Below are positions 1 to 5,874 of a stretch of 6,851 nt of DNA, piece after piece. Source of the DNA: CAZNPL01 sp964574815 (GTDB lineage: Bacteria > Planctomycetota > Phycisphaerae > UBA1845); the NCBI GenBank assembly GCA_964574815.1, contig CAZNPL010000079.1, forward strand, positions 1 to 6,851, read 5' to 3'. Positions within the stretch are counted from its first letter, which is position 1. Each line of letters starts with the position of its first letter. The notes below the pieces were generated by a model. That model was given only the letters and a program-made list of their open reading frames with translations, searched no databases and was not told where the DNA came from. Position numbers and translations under genes: made by a program.

Positions 1-56
1 CTACGAAAACGGGACGACATTTCATTGTATTTAAGTTTTGTGGTTCTAGAGTATGC

Positions 57-90
57 TATATATTTTTAAGCGATGATTACGATTTATAAA
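57..90 (+). promoter_or_regulatory. AT-rich archaeal-type promoter candidate upstream of the structural operon
   Basis: Two TATA-box-like stretches precede the first gene: TATATATTTTTAA at 57-69 and TTTATAAA at 83-90. An archaeal start site lies roughly 25 bases downstream of the box. The first box would give a short leader that includes the Shine-Dalgarno-like AGGTAGTGA at 97-105; the second would start transcription almost on the ATG at 113 and give a leaderless message. The first is the better fit because a plausible ribosome site would then be transcribed. No further obvious promoter appears inside the tightly packed + strand genes, so this may drive the whole operon. AT-rich DNA produces such boxes by chance, hence the modest confidence. 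Confidence 0.35.
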
Positions 91-112
91 CTAAGTAGGT
101 AGTGATTTTGTT

Positions 113-376
113 ATGAATATTATAAAGGCTTGGAAAATTGCTAAAGCGCAGGCACAGATGAATAATAAGGGAGAAGCTACTAATAAGCTAATTACAGCAG
201 CTATTGGTATTTTTGTTCTTGTTATTGTTCTTCAGATGGTCGGCGATGTGAGTTTCGGTTTGAACATTTCTGGTGCTCCGGCTTGGTTTAACGACAATAT
301 CACAAGCGTTATTGCTCTTGTTTTCTTCTTACTAGTTCTTGCAGCTGGTGGAATTTACAAGTTGAGAGGTCGTTAA
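113..376 (+). CDS. Small two-helix membrane protein, candidate major coat protein of a spindle-shaped or filamentous archaeal virus
   Basis: The product is 87 aa. A basic, probably amphipathic N-terminus (residues 1-19, several K and Q) is followed by hydrophobic segment 1 (about 27-43), a short loop with S, G, N and P (44-62), hydrophobic segment 2 (about 63-82) and a basic tail ending KLRGR. This is the architecture of fusellovirus VP1/VP3-type coat proteins and also resembles inovirus coat proteins. GEATN at 20-24 precedes segment 1; I recall processed SSV1 VP1 starting with a similar EATN stretch. K19-G20-E21 also fits a class III (pilin-type) signal peptidase site. ATG 113 is preceded by AGGTAGTGA at a 7-base spacing. 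It is first in the operon, directly before the spike candidate. A pilin-like or other small membrane protein remains possible; the membrane topology is clear, the coat role is inferred. Confidence 0.85.
   Translation: MNIIKAWKIAKAQAQMNNKGEATNKLITAAIGIFVLVIVLQMVGDVSFGLNISGAPAWFNDNITSVIALVFFLLVLAAGGIYKLRGR
366..370 (+). promoter_or_regulatory. Shine-Dalgarno site supporting a TTG start for the spike gene
   Basis: GAGGT at 366-370, inside the last codons of the coat candidate, lies 7 bases before TTG at 378. No ATG or GTG nearby keeps the complete signal peptide, so this site supports the TTG initiation codon. Confidence 0.55.
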
Positions 377-377
377 A

Positions 378-3300
378 TTGTTATTTAATAGCAATTCTAA
401 AACCAAAATATTTTTATTATTTTTCTTAATCTTATCCTTATCTTATTCTGTTTATGCTTCTCCACAACTTATTAATGATGCGCGCTCTAATGTAGATTTA
501 TGGTCTGGAGATAGTGTTTCTTATGCTGTTGATGATTTGGTTAAGTATGACGGGGTTATATATTCTGTTGTTCAGTCTCATACTTCACAGCTTGGTTGGT
601 CGCCGGATTCTGTTCCTTCTTTGTTTACTGTTCATACGTTTCAGGATTTGGGTGAGATTGGTGTTTGGGTTCAGCCTCTAGGTAGTTTTGATGCGTATAA
701 TATTGATGATAGGGTTGTTTTTAATGATGTTGTTTATGTTTCTTTAATTGATTCTAATGTGTGGAGTCCTTCTTTTAGTGAGTTCTGGGATGTTCTTGGT
801 TCTGTTGATGAGGTGTTTTCTTCTGCTGATGAGGTGGTGTTTACTGACACAGTTATTTATAATAGGTATTCTAGTATTGAATCAAATTCTAGTCTTGATT
901 TAGAAAATGTTGTTCTTGATAAAAAAGTTATTTCTGCTAATGAGTTAAGCAATAATTCTTATACTCTTAACTACTTCGTGGGTACTCATAACGTAACTTA
1001 TGCATTAAGAAATGATGTTACTGATGAGGTGTTGACAGTTACTAGTGTTGAAGGTTTTGTTTCTGCTGATGTTAATCATTTCAGCACGTGGACTGTTGGT
1101 TTACCAAATCATAACTTAGGTAATGATGATTCAGAAATAACTATTTTTGATAACTTGGTTGATAATGCTAATGACGTTTTTCAAGTTACAGCAACAGCAA
1201 CTAGTAACCTAGGTAATACGATAAGTGATTTAACAGTTACAGCTAGTACGGGTAATCGTGTTTGCGATGATGCTTTAAGTGATAATTCTAATTATCATTA
1301 TGAGTTGTGTCTTGAAGATATTGACGGGCAGCAAAACCAGTTTGATTTACGAAGCAACACGCGTACTATTAAGGGTGTTTCTAATCCTGTTACTGATGAG
1401 GTCTGGTCTGTTGAGATAACGCTTAATCCTACTACGCAGAATGATAAGGAGAGTTTTGACGTTAATATAGTTGATGATTCAAGTTCAGGAGGTAGCGGTT
1501 CGGGTGGTCTGGTGGCTTCTTATCGTTTTGATTCNNNNNNNNNNNNNNNNNNNNNNNNNNNNNNNNNNNNNNNNNNNNNNNNNNNNNNNNNNNNNNNNNN
1601 NNNNNNNNNNNNNNNNNNNNNNNNNNNNNNNNNNTTTAATTCTTCTAGTCACGATTTTGTGGAGATTATTTATGACGAGCACTTCAAGAATTTTGGTGTT
1701 AATGATACGGTGCAGTTCAGTTTTAAGTCTGTTGATGGTTCTTCACAAGTACTTAATCATACTATTACAGATGAGCCGTCTCAAACAACTTTTGGTGGTG
1801 GAATGAATAATGAAGAACACATCGTTCTTTTACAAAATAGTAATTTGATATTCTTACCTTCCCTTGTTAATGATAACTACGTTGAATTACCGCAATTAAT
1901 ACCTAGTTCGCTTACTATTGAGGACAGTGAGACAAGTGACGTTGCTTTCTCACTGTTTAATATTGAGGTGTTTGGGCAGGTTGAACAAACCGATAAGATT
2001 GGGGATATTAATCAGGATTTACTTGATGATACGCTTATTATTACTTTTGGTAACAAAATCATTAATAATGAGTTTACTAGATTAGCTTTTTTGGATGATA
2101 TGGTTTCGGTTTCTGTTATCTTAGAGGAAGGGCAGACTCACGAGAGTGATGGGTTTAACATAACTTTATCCTCTACTGGTAACGCGATAACGTTTAACCA
2201 AAACCGCGTGGACACACTTAATGACTTTGAGATTAACGTATTATTCCACAGTAACCATAGTATTCAAAACTTCTCGCAACAATTCCAGATTATAGAGTCA
2301 CTTAATTATAGTATAGTAACAGAACCGGTTATACAGTTAACTCCTATTAGTGACTTAACTATACCTTTTAGTTCATTTCAAATAATTGATTTAACTAATA
2401 ATTATGAGCAGTTTGATGATTATATGATAACTTATACTGACAGTCTCAACACTACTGTCGTTCTTGATGAAGACGGGGAGTGTATGCAGTTAAGTGCTGA
2501 TAACGTTATAACAGAATTTAACACAGCTACTAATTGTGAGAGCGAGGTTTTTGATAGCGGTTTAACAATACAAAAAACTAGTAACGAAACAATTAAGGCT
2601 ATATCATTTAATAAGTTTTTTAATCAACTGTTTGATATTAGGGTTTACAGTGGTAACTTAACACAGCAGCTACAAAGCATAACCGATACAACATCTATTG
2701 AAACTGGGGGTCAAATAACACACACTACAATACCATCATTTACACTTGACTTACTAGACATAACCGGATTTAACATAGCAGACTTATTTATTAATGAAGA
2801 AAGTACGTTCTTCACGTTTAGAGGAGTTACTTTATTACAAGAAGATAGTAGTTTAATATTATTTGATAACACTACAATAGTACAAGACAACATAAATAAC
2901 TTAGTTAATATTCCTGGTAATGATAATTTTACTTACGCTAATTCAACATTTAATTTTAATAACGTAACTGTTGTGTTATGCTACTCTTGTGATGCAGGAT
3001 TTGATATAACTATTACAAGCGCAACACAAGAATTAAACGACACAATAACGGTGGGCGGTTACATCGGTGCGTTCAACACGTCTTTCATTAACAGTACAGA
3101 AACAGAGTTACAAATATTTGAGGGAGCAACAACGGGTGGTAATACAAGCGATACAAACACCACAAACAATGGTTCTTCTGAGAACGTTTTTCTTAGTATG
3201 TTTAACATATTTGATTTACTACCCGACAGCGAGGGTTTAAGTAACGTTCAAAGCATAGGTATTTCTCTTATAGTATTTGCTCTTACAATCATAGCAGCAT

Positions 3301-3485
3301 TTATACTAGTACCTGAGATGAACACGCTACACGTAACAAGCCTTAGTGTAATAGTTCTTCTTGAATTTATCTTCTTATTACTAATAGGTTACATACCCGT
3401 TATAGTAGGTATAATGTTGTTTGTACTCTCAATAGTAATAGGTATTATGTTTGTGAGGGGTTTAATATTCGGGAGAGGAGTATAA
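378..3485 (+). CDS. Large secreted, membrane-anchored surface protein (candidate virion spike/adhesin), interrupted by an assembly gap
   Basis: About 1035 aa if the N run is truly 100 bases; residue numbers after 385 depend on that. A signal peptide covers residues 1-27 (basic start, hydrophobic 11-25, cut near VYA27). Two carbohydrate-binding modules of the CBM5/12 type follow: about 40-86 (YDGVIY, SHTSQ, WSPD) and 97-140 (WVQPLGSFDAY, NVWSP). A stretch with the motif VNHFSTW suggests a surface beta-domain. The linker GGSGSGG then leads into LVASYRFD, which looks like the start of a LamG-type domain lost in the gap. After the gap come beta-rich regions, a calcium-loop-like DINQDLLDD (543-551), many NxS/T sequons, a Thr/Asn-rich stalk, and three membrane segments near 959-978, 986-1006 and 1008-1026. 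Cysteines are few and paired (296/311, 702/720, 868/871). The start is TTG with GAGGT upstream. Likely function is host attachment; a cellular surface glycoprotein is the alternative. Confidence 0.85.
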   Translation: MLFNSNSKTKIFLLFFLILSLSYSVYASPQLINDARSNVDLWSGDSVSYAVDDLVKYDGVIYSVVQSHTSQLGWSPDSVPSLFTVHTFQDLGEIGVWVQPLGSFDAYNIDDRVVFNDVVYVSLIDSNVWSPSFSEFWDVLGSVDEVFSSADEVVFTDTVIYNRYSSIESNSSLDLENVVLDKKVISANELSNNSYTLNYFVGTHNVTYALRNDVTDEVLTVTSVEGFVSADVNHFSTWTVGLPNHNLGNDDSEITIFDNLVDNANDVFQVTATATSNLGNTISDLTVTASTGNRVCDDALSDNSNYHYELCLEDIDGQQNQFDLRSNTRTIKGVSNPVTDEVWSVEITLNPTTQNDKESFDVNIVDDSSSGGSGSGGLVASYRFDXXXXXXXXXXXXXXXXXXXXXXXXXXXXXXXXXXFNSSSHDFVEIIYDEHFKNFGVNDTVQFSFKSVDGSSQVLNHTITDEPSQTTFGGGMNNEEHIVLLQNSNLIFLPSLVNDNYVELPQLIPSSLTIEDSETSDVAFSLFNIEVFGQVEQTDKIGDINQDLLDDTLIITFGNKIINNEFTRLAFLDDMVSVSVILEEGQTHESDGFNITLSSTGNAITFNQNRVDTLNDFEINVLFHSNHSIQNFSQQFQIIESLNYSIVTEPVIQLTPISDLTIPFSSFQIIDLTNNYEQFDDYMITYTDSLNTTVVLDEDGECMQLSADNVITEFNTATNCESEVFDSGLTIQKTSNETIKAISFNKFFNQLFDIRVYSGNLTQQLQSITDTTSIETGGQITHTTIPSFTLDLLDITGFNIADLFINEESTFFTFRGVTLLQEDSSLILFDNTTIVQDNINNLVNIPGNDNFTYANSTFNFNNVTVVLCYSCDAGFDITITSATQELNDTITVGGYIGAFNTSFINSTETELQIFEGATTGGNTSDTNTTNNGSSENVFLSMFNIFDLLPDSEGLSNVQSIGISLIVFALTIIAAFILVPEMNTLHVTSLSVIVLLEFIFLLLIGYIPVIVGIMLFVLSIVIGIMFVRGLIFGRGV
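1535..1634. other. Assembly gap (100 N)
   Basis: Exactly 100 undetermined bases lie inside the spike gene. A round number of this kind is usually a placeholder of unknown length. The reading frame is the same on both sides for a length of 100, which would happen by chance one time in three, so the join of the two halves into one gene is likely but not proven. The gap follows a Gly/Ser-rich linker and begins inside what looks like a LamG-type domain. Confidence 0.95.
3475..3480 (+). promoter_or_regulatory. Strong Shine-Dalgarno site for the 99-aa membrane protein
   Basis: GAGGAG at 3475-3480, within the last codons of the spike gene, lies 9 bases before ATG 3490. It is among the best ribosome sites in the operon and suggests the downstream protein is made efficiently, independent of spike translation. 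Confidence 0.6.
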
Positions 3486-3489
3486 TATT

Positions 3490-3789
3490 ATGTCTGATTA
3501 TGAAGTAGTGTTTATAGCCTTAATGTATCTTATCATATTACCTATTGGTGTTGGTTACATTGGGGAGGTGTTCTCAACTGATATTGAACAAAGCGTATCT
3601 AGTGGTGAAACCACCAACTTTTTTATTAGCTTCTTACAAAATAGCTTCATTTTCTCGGGTCTGGGAGATTTTTTATCGGACATAAGTAGCGGTTTTGATA
3701 TCCTCCCGTTCTGGATTAATTTCATACTCATATTTAGCTGGGTTATAATATTAGCGTTAATCATAATCAAGCATTTACCAACAACATAA
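3490..3789 (+). CDS. Small two-pass membrane protein of unknown function
   Basis: The product is 99 aa and I do not recognise a family. Hydrophobic segment 1 is about residues 7-25, segment 2 about 74-93, followed by a short basic end (KHLPTT). The intervening 45 or so residues carry acidic and polar residues, then Phe/Gly-rich hydrophobic patches that may lie on the membrane surface. It starts 4 bases after the spike stop behind a strong GAGGAG. Position next to the spike suggests a minor virion membrane protein or spike partner, comparable to the small membrane proteins beside pleolipovirus spikes or inovirus pVI, but this is inference from context only. Confidence 0.8.
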   Translation: MSDYEVVFIALMYLIILPIGVGYIGEVFSTDIEQSVSSGETTNFFISFLQNSFIFSGLGDFLSDISSGFDILPFWINFILIFSWVIILALIIIKHLPTT

Positions 3790-3796
3790 AAATTAT

Positions 3797-3916
3797 ATGG
3801 AGAAATACAATAAACACCAATGCAGTATATGTAAGAAGTACCGCGTAAGCAAGCCGTGCGAGGTTTGTAGCGAGTGCAAGAAAACGCACACTGAGATAAT
3901 GGAGTTGAAAACATAA
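3797..3916 (+). CDS. 39-aa zinc-knuckle miniprotein
   Basis: A short reading frame fills the space between two membrane-protein genes. The protein contains C9-x2-C12, then C21-x2-C24-x2-C27 and H31, with a Lys/Arg-rich background (KKYR, KK). Five cysteines in 39 residues, arranged as two knuckles, is a typical zinc-binding layout and unlikely by chance in such an AT-rich sequence. ATG 3797 is 7 bases after the previous stop; the next gene begins 2 bases after its own stop, so it fits the packed operon well. The ribosome site is weak, so coupling to the upstream gene is likely. It may bind nucleic acid or another protein; the partner is unknown. Confidence 0.7.
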   Translation: MEKYNKHQCSICKKYRVSKPCEVCSECKKTHTEIMELKT

Positions 3917-3918
3917 AA

Positions 3919-4194
3919 ATGAATTACACGAATAGCACTATACAAGAACAACTAACTAGTATCCCTTTTAACTTATCCGGAGAACCAACAGCGTATTTTT
4001 GGTTGTTCATAATAATAAGTATTTTGTTAATAACGTTGCAGCTACTAAGAGATGATTTATTATTTAATATTGTAGGTGCTTCTTGGTTCTTGCTGTGGAC
4101 TATTGTGTTTTTTAATTCAGGAGTGCATATAATATTTGCTTTAATAACGTTTATACTATTCATAATTAGTGGGTTAATGGGTGACGCTAATTAA
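3919..4194 (+). CDS. Three-pass small membrane protein of unknown function
   Basis: The product is 91 aa. A polar N-terminus with two NxT/S sequons (residues 2-4 and 5-7 region, NYT and NST) precedes three hydrophobic segments at about 25-43, 48-65 and 69-86, with a charged RDD at 44-46 between the first two. GGAG at 3901-3904 lies about 14 bases upstream of ATG 3919, a long spacing. Its stop TAA shares one base with the start of the next gene (TAATG), implying coupled translation. Size and topology resemble inovirus pVI or the small multi-pass proteins of pleolipoviruses, but I see no diagnostic motif, so function is left open. Confidence 0.8.
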   Translation: MNYTNSTIQEQLTSIPFNLSGEPTAYFWLFIIISILLITLQLLRDDLLFNIVGASWFLLWTIVFFNSGVHIIFALITFILFIISGLMGDAN

Positions 4195-4643
4195 TGGTTG
4201 ATACAAACCTAATAATATTAATAGCGTTATGGAGTATTATAGCTATACACACGTTCTATAACTTATACATAACAGTAAAGTATAACAAGAGAGAAACAAA
4301 AGCAGTAATACTTAGTCGTGACTTAGATGATAAGCTAGTTAAGATAAACCCTAACGAAACTGACTTTAATTATAAGAAAAAGAAGTATAGCATATCAGAT
4401 AAAGAAAAAGCTTTTATAGCAATAGGTCGTAAGAAGTATGCGTTCTATAACGAGAACAACCCAGAACCGATAAACCTATACAAAGAAAAAGACTGTCTTA
4501 TGAACGCAGACGTACTATATAGTATAAGCGAGAGTAACGCACTAAAACTGCTTAACTCCCATAACGCATTCGCTGGGTTGAGTATTGGAAAAATTATATT
4601 GTACGGTGGAATAGCATTAATAATAGTGTTTGTGGTGTTATAA
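4194..4643 (+). CDS. Membrane protein with a soluble basic core between two terminal membrane helices
   Basis: The product is 149 aa. Hydrophobic helices lie at each end (about 5-24 and 130-149); the C-terminus finishes inside or just at the end of the second helix. The roughly 100-residue core is rich in Lys and Tyr (for example YKKKKYSI) and carries the motif NENNPEPINLY, then an acidic helix (DVLYSISESNALKLLN). The positive-inside rule places the core in the cytoplasm, where it could connect the membrane to the ATPase or the genome. I have an impression of having seen the NPEPI-type core in small membrane proteins of uncultivated archaea, but cannot name a family. It begins on the TAATG junction with the previous gene and ends one base before the next start. 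Confidence 0.82.
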   Translation: MVDTNLIILIALWSIIAIHTFYNLYITVKYNKRETKAVILSRDLDDKLVKINPNETDFNYKKKKYSISDKEKAFIAIGRKKYAFYNENNPEPINLYKEKDCLMNADVLYSISESNALKLLNSHNAFAGLSIGKIILYGGIALIIVFVVL

Positions 4644-4644
4644 A

Positions 4645-4986
4645 ATGAGTGATAAACCTAAAATTATTCAGGAGTACTTCGTGGAGAAGGATAATAACAA
4701 AGTTAATCATTTTGATGAAATGTTTAATCCTAATAAGGATAACATTGACGTACAAACAGAAGTTACTGATAAAGAAATAAAGCTAATATCAACTCTAAAA
4801 ACCAATGATGAATACCTAAAGAAAAAAATAGGTCATTCAGTTTTTGATAAGTATATAAAACATTTCTTAAGACTAAAGATAAGTAAAGACAGACAGTCAA
4901 GAGCTGAGTACGTGGATGTTAATAAGCAAAAAGAGCAAGACGTAGAAGGGCTTTTTAGCAAAATGGGTGTTGGTGGGAGTAGATAA
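4645..4986 (+). CDS. Charged soluble protein preceding the ATPase, unknown function
   Basis: I chose ATG 4645 (113 aa) over an in-frame TTG at 4630: GGTG at 4634-4637 lies 7 bases before the ATG and the gene then begins one base after the previous stop. The N-terminal third is polar and acidic and probably disordered (up to about residue 40). A helical middle follows, with the stretch LISTLKTNDEYLKKKIG, then a basic segment HFLRLKISKDRQSRAEYV and a short Gly-rich end. No membrane segment or cysteine is present. It is coupled to the ATPase through a one-base TAATG overlap, with GGTGGGAG just upstream, so it is a good candidate for a cytoplasmic partner or adaptor of the motor. No family recognised. 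Confidence 0.82.
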   Translation: MSDKPKIIQEYFVEKDNNKVNHFDEMFNPNKDNIDVQTEVTDKEIKLISTLKTNDEYLKKKIGHSVFDKYIKHFLRLKISKDRQSRAEYVDVNKQKEQDVEGLFSKMGVGGSR

Positions 4987-5645
4987 TGTCTCTTATAGTT
5001 GGTTATCTTGGTCGTCGTGGTCGAGGGAAAAGTCTTAGTATGGTTAAGGACGCTTACAACTATTTTTGTAGAGGTTGGCACATTTACACTAATATGTTAA
5101 ACGTTAATTTCCCAACAGAAGTCATTAATAATATTGACGTCTTAGATATGGCTGAGCGCGATGAGTTCAGTCATTGTGTTATAGCGATTGATGAGTTACA
5201 AGTCATTATTAATAGTCGTCGCAGTCAGCGAGATGAGAACGTCTTATTCCTTAACTTCATTGAGCAGATAAGGAAGCGCAACGTAATACTACTGTACACC
5301 ACGCAGTTTAATAAGCGTGTGGATATTGGTATACGTGACCACCTAGACATTGAGGCGTACCCTCGTATGTTAATAGTAGGAGATAACACTAAAAACCCTC
5401 TTTGCGAGGTTACTTACGTTGATATTACCTCGCAAGAAGAACCGCCTTTTATCCTTGAATCAAGAACTCTAGTGTATGAAGCTAAGCAAGTGTTTAATTT
5501 GTATGATGATAAAGAACGCGCTAAAATAGTGAAGACAGAAAAAGAAGAGGACGAGTCTAGTGATGATAAACTACTAGAGAGCGTTAAAGGTAGTAAAGAA
5601 ACGTCTGTCATTAGTGGACAGAGGGAGTTAATAGATTATGAATGA
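4986..5645 (+). CDS. Zot/HerA-FtsK-like P-loop ATPase, probable virion assembly or packaging motor
   Basis: The product is 219 aa. A Walker A motif lies at the very N-terminus (GRRGRGKS, 9-16), a Walker B at 65-70 (VIAIDE) followed by LQVIINSRRS, and a third conserved block RKRNVILLYTTQ (96-107) then IRDHLDIEAYPR. This order, with a TTQ sensor after Walker B and an IR..D segment behind it, matches Zot (inovirus gpI) and related small ATPases of archaeal viruses. Such motors use ATP to drive coat assembly or DNA movement at the membrane. Unlike Zot it has no membrane segment after the ATPase fold: residues from about 178 to 219 are charged and probably flexible. ATG 4986 overlaps the previous stop by one base. 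The next gene, overlapping by 8 bases, encodes a membrane helix that might supply the missing anchor. Confidence 0.9.
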   Translation: MSLIVGYLGRRGRGKSLSMVKDAYNYFCRGWHIYTNMLNVNFPTEVINNIDVLDMAERDEFSHCVIAIDELQVIINSRRSQRDENVLFLNFIEQIRKRNVILLYTTQFNKRVDIGIRDHLDIEAYPRMLIVGDNTKNPLCEVTYVDITSQEEPPFILESRTLVYEAKQVFNLYDDKERAKIVKTEKEEDESSDDKLLESVKGSKETSVISGQRELIDYE

Positions 5646-5874
5646 AGAAAAAGCTTTAATTCTCTTATTCTTATTAGCTAGTATAAGCTTATTAGTAGTC
5701 GCTGTTATGCACACAGACATAAGTAGCTTATTTGAAAATAGCGGAAATGATGATGATGATGAACCAATCAATCGTTTAATAACTGATAATCAACCCCGTG
5801 ATTTGCGAGAAGCGCGTAAGACACCTCTTAATAAGTCGCTTGAAGTATCAAGCCGCTCCTTAAACTCCTTATAA
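5638..5874 (+). CDS. Single-pass membrane protein overlapping the ATPase gene
   Basis: The product is 78 aa. One hydrophobic helix (about 7-25) is followed by an acidic run (NDDDDE near 37-43) and a basic C-terminal third with RDLREARK. ATG 5638 lies 10 bases after GAGGGAG (5621-5627) and overlaps the ATPase stop by 8 bases in another frame, so translation is probably coupled. With a very short N-terminus the tail is probably exposed on one side of the membrane. It could serve as membrane anchor for the ATPase, replacing the transmembrane part of classical Zot; this is inference. The last 85 bases overlap the end of a gene on the opposite strand, so its C-terminal boundary or expression deserves caution. 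Confidence 0.7.
   Translation: MNEEKALILLFLLASISLLVVAVMHTDISSLFENSGNDDDDEPINRLITDNQPRDLREARKTPLNKSLEVSSRSLNSL

Noticed and set aside
1..25. Possible divergent minus-strand gene starting at ATG 25 (MKCRPVFV)
   Set aside because: Only eight codons are visible and there is no convincing ribosome site.
3..89. Open frame of 28 codons from the left edge (ending YIFLSDDYDL) that could be the tail of an upstream gene
   Set aside because: It is too short to distinguish from chance in AT-rich DNA, and its stop overlaps one of the TATA-like boxes. A second frame also stays open for 10 codons, so there is no clear winner.
1635..1806. Idea that the gap joins two unrelated contigs
   Set aside because: Base composition is the same T/G-rich type on both sides of the gap and the frame continues, so one gene is the simpler reading; it is not proven until the gap is closed.
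3555..3914. 119-aa minus-strand frame with several cysteines
   Set aside because: It is antisense to the 99-aa membrane gene and to the 39-aa zinc protein, both of which fit the operon spacing and have sensible composition.
4833..5081. 82-aa minus-strand Ser/Thr-rich frame across the adaptor-ATPase junction
   Set aside because: It covers the Walker A coding region and the TAATG junction in antisense and has shadow-like composition.
5556..5578. Inverted repeat TCTAGT / ACTAGA with an 11-base loop
   Set aside because: It is a six-base stem within the ATPase coding tail, without a T tract, and such short palindromes are expected by chance.
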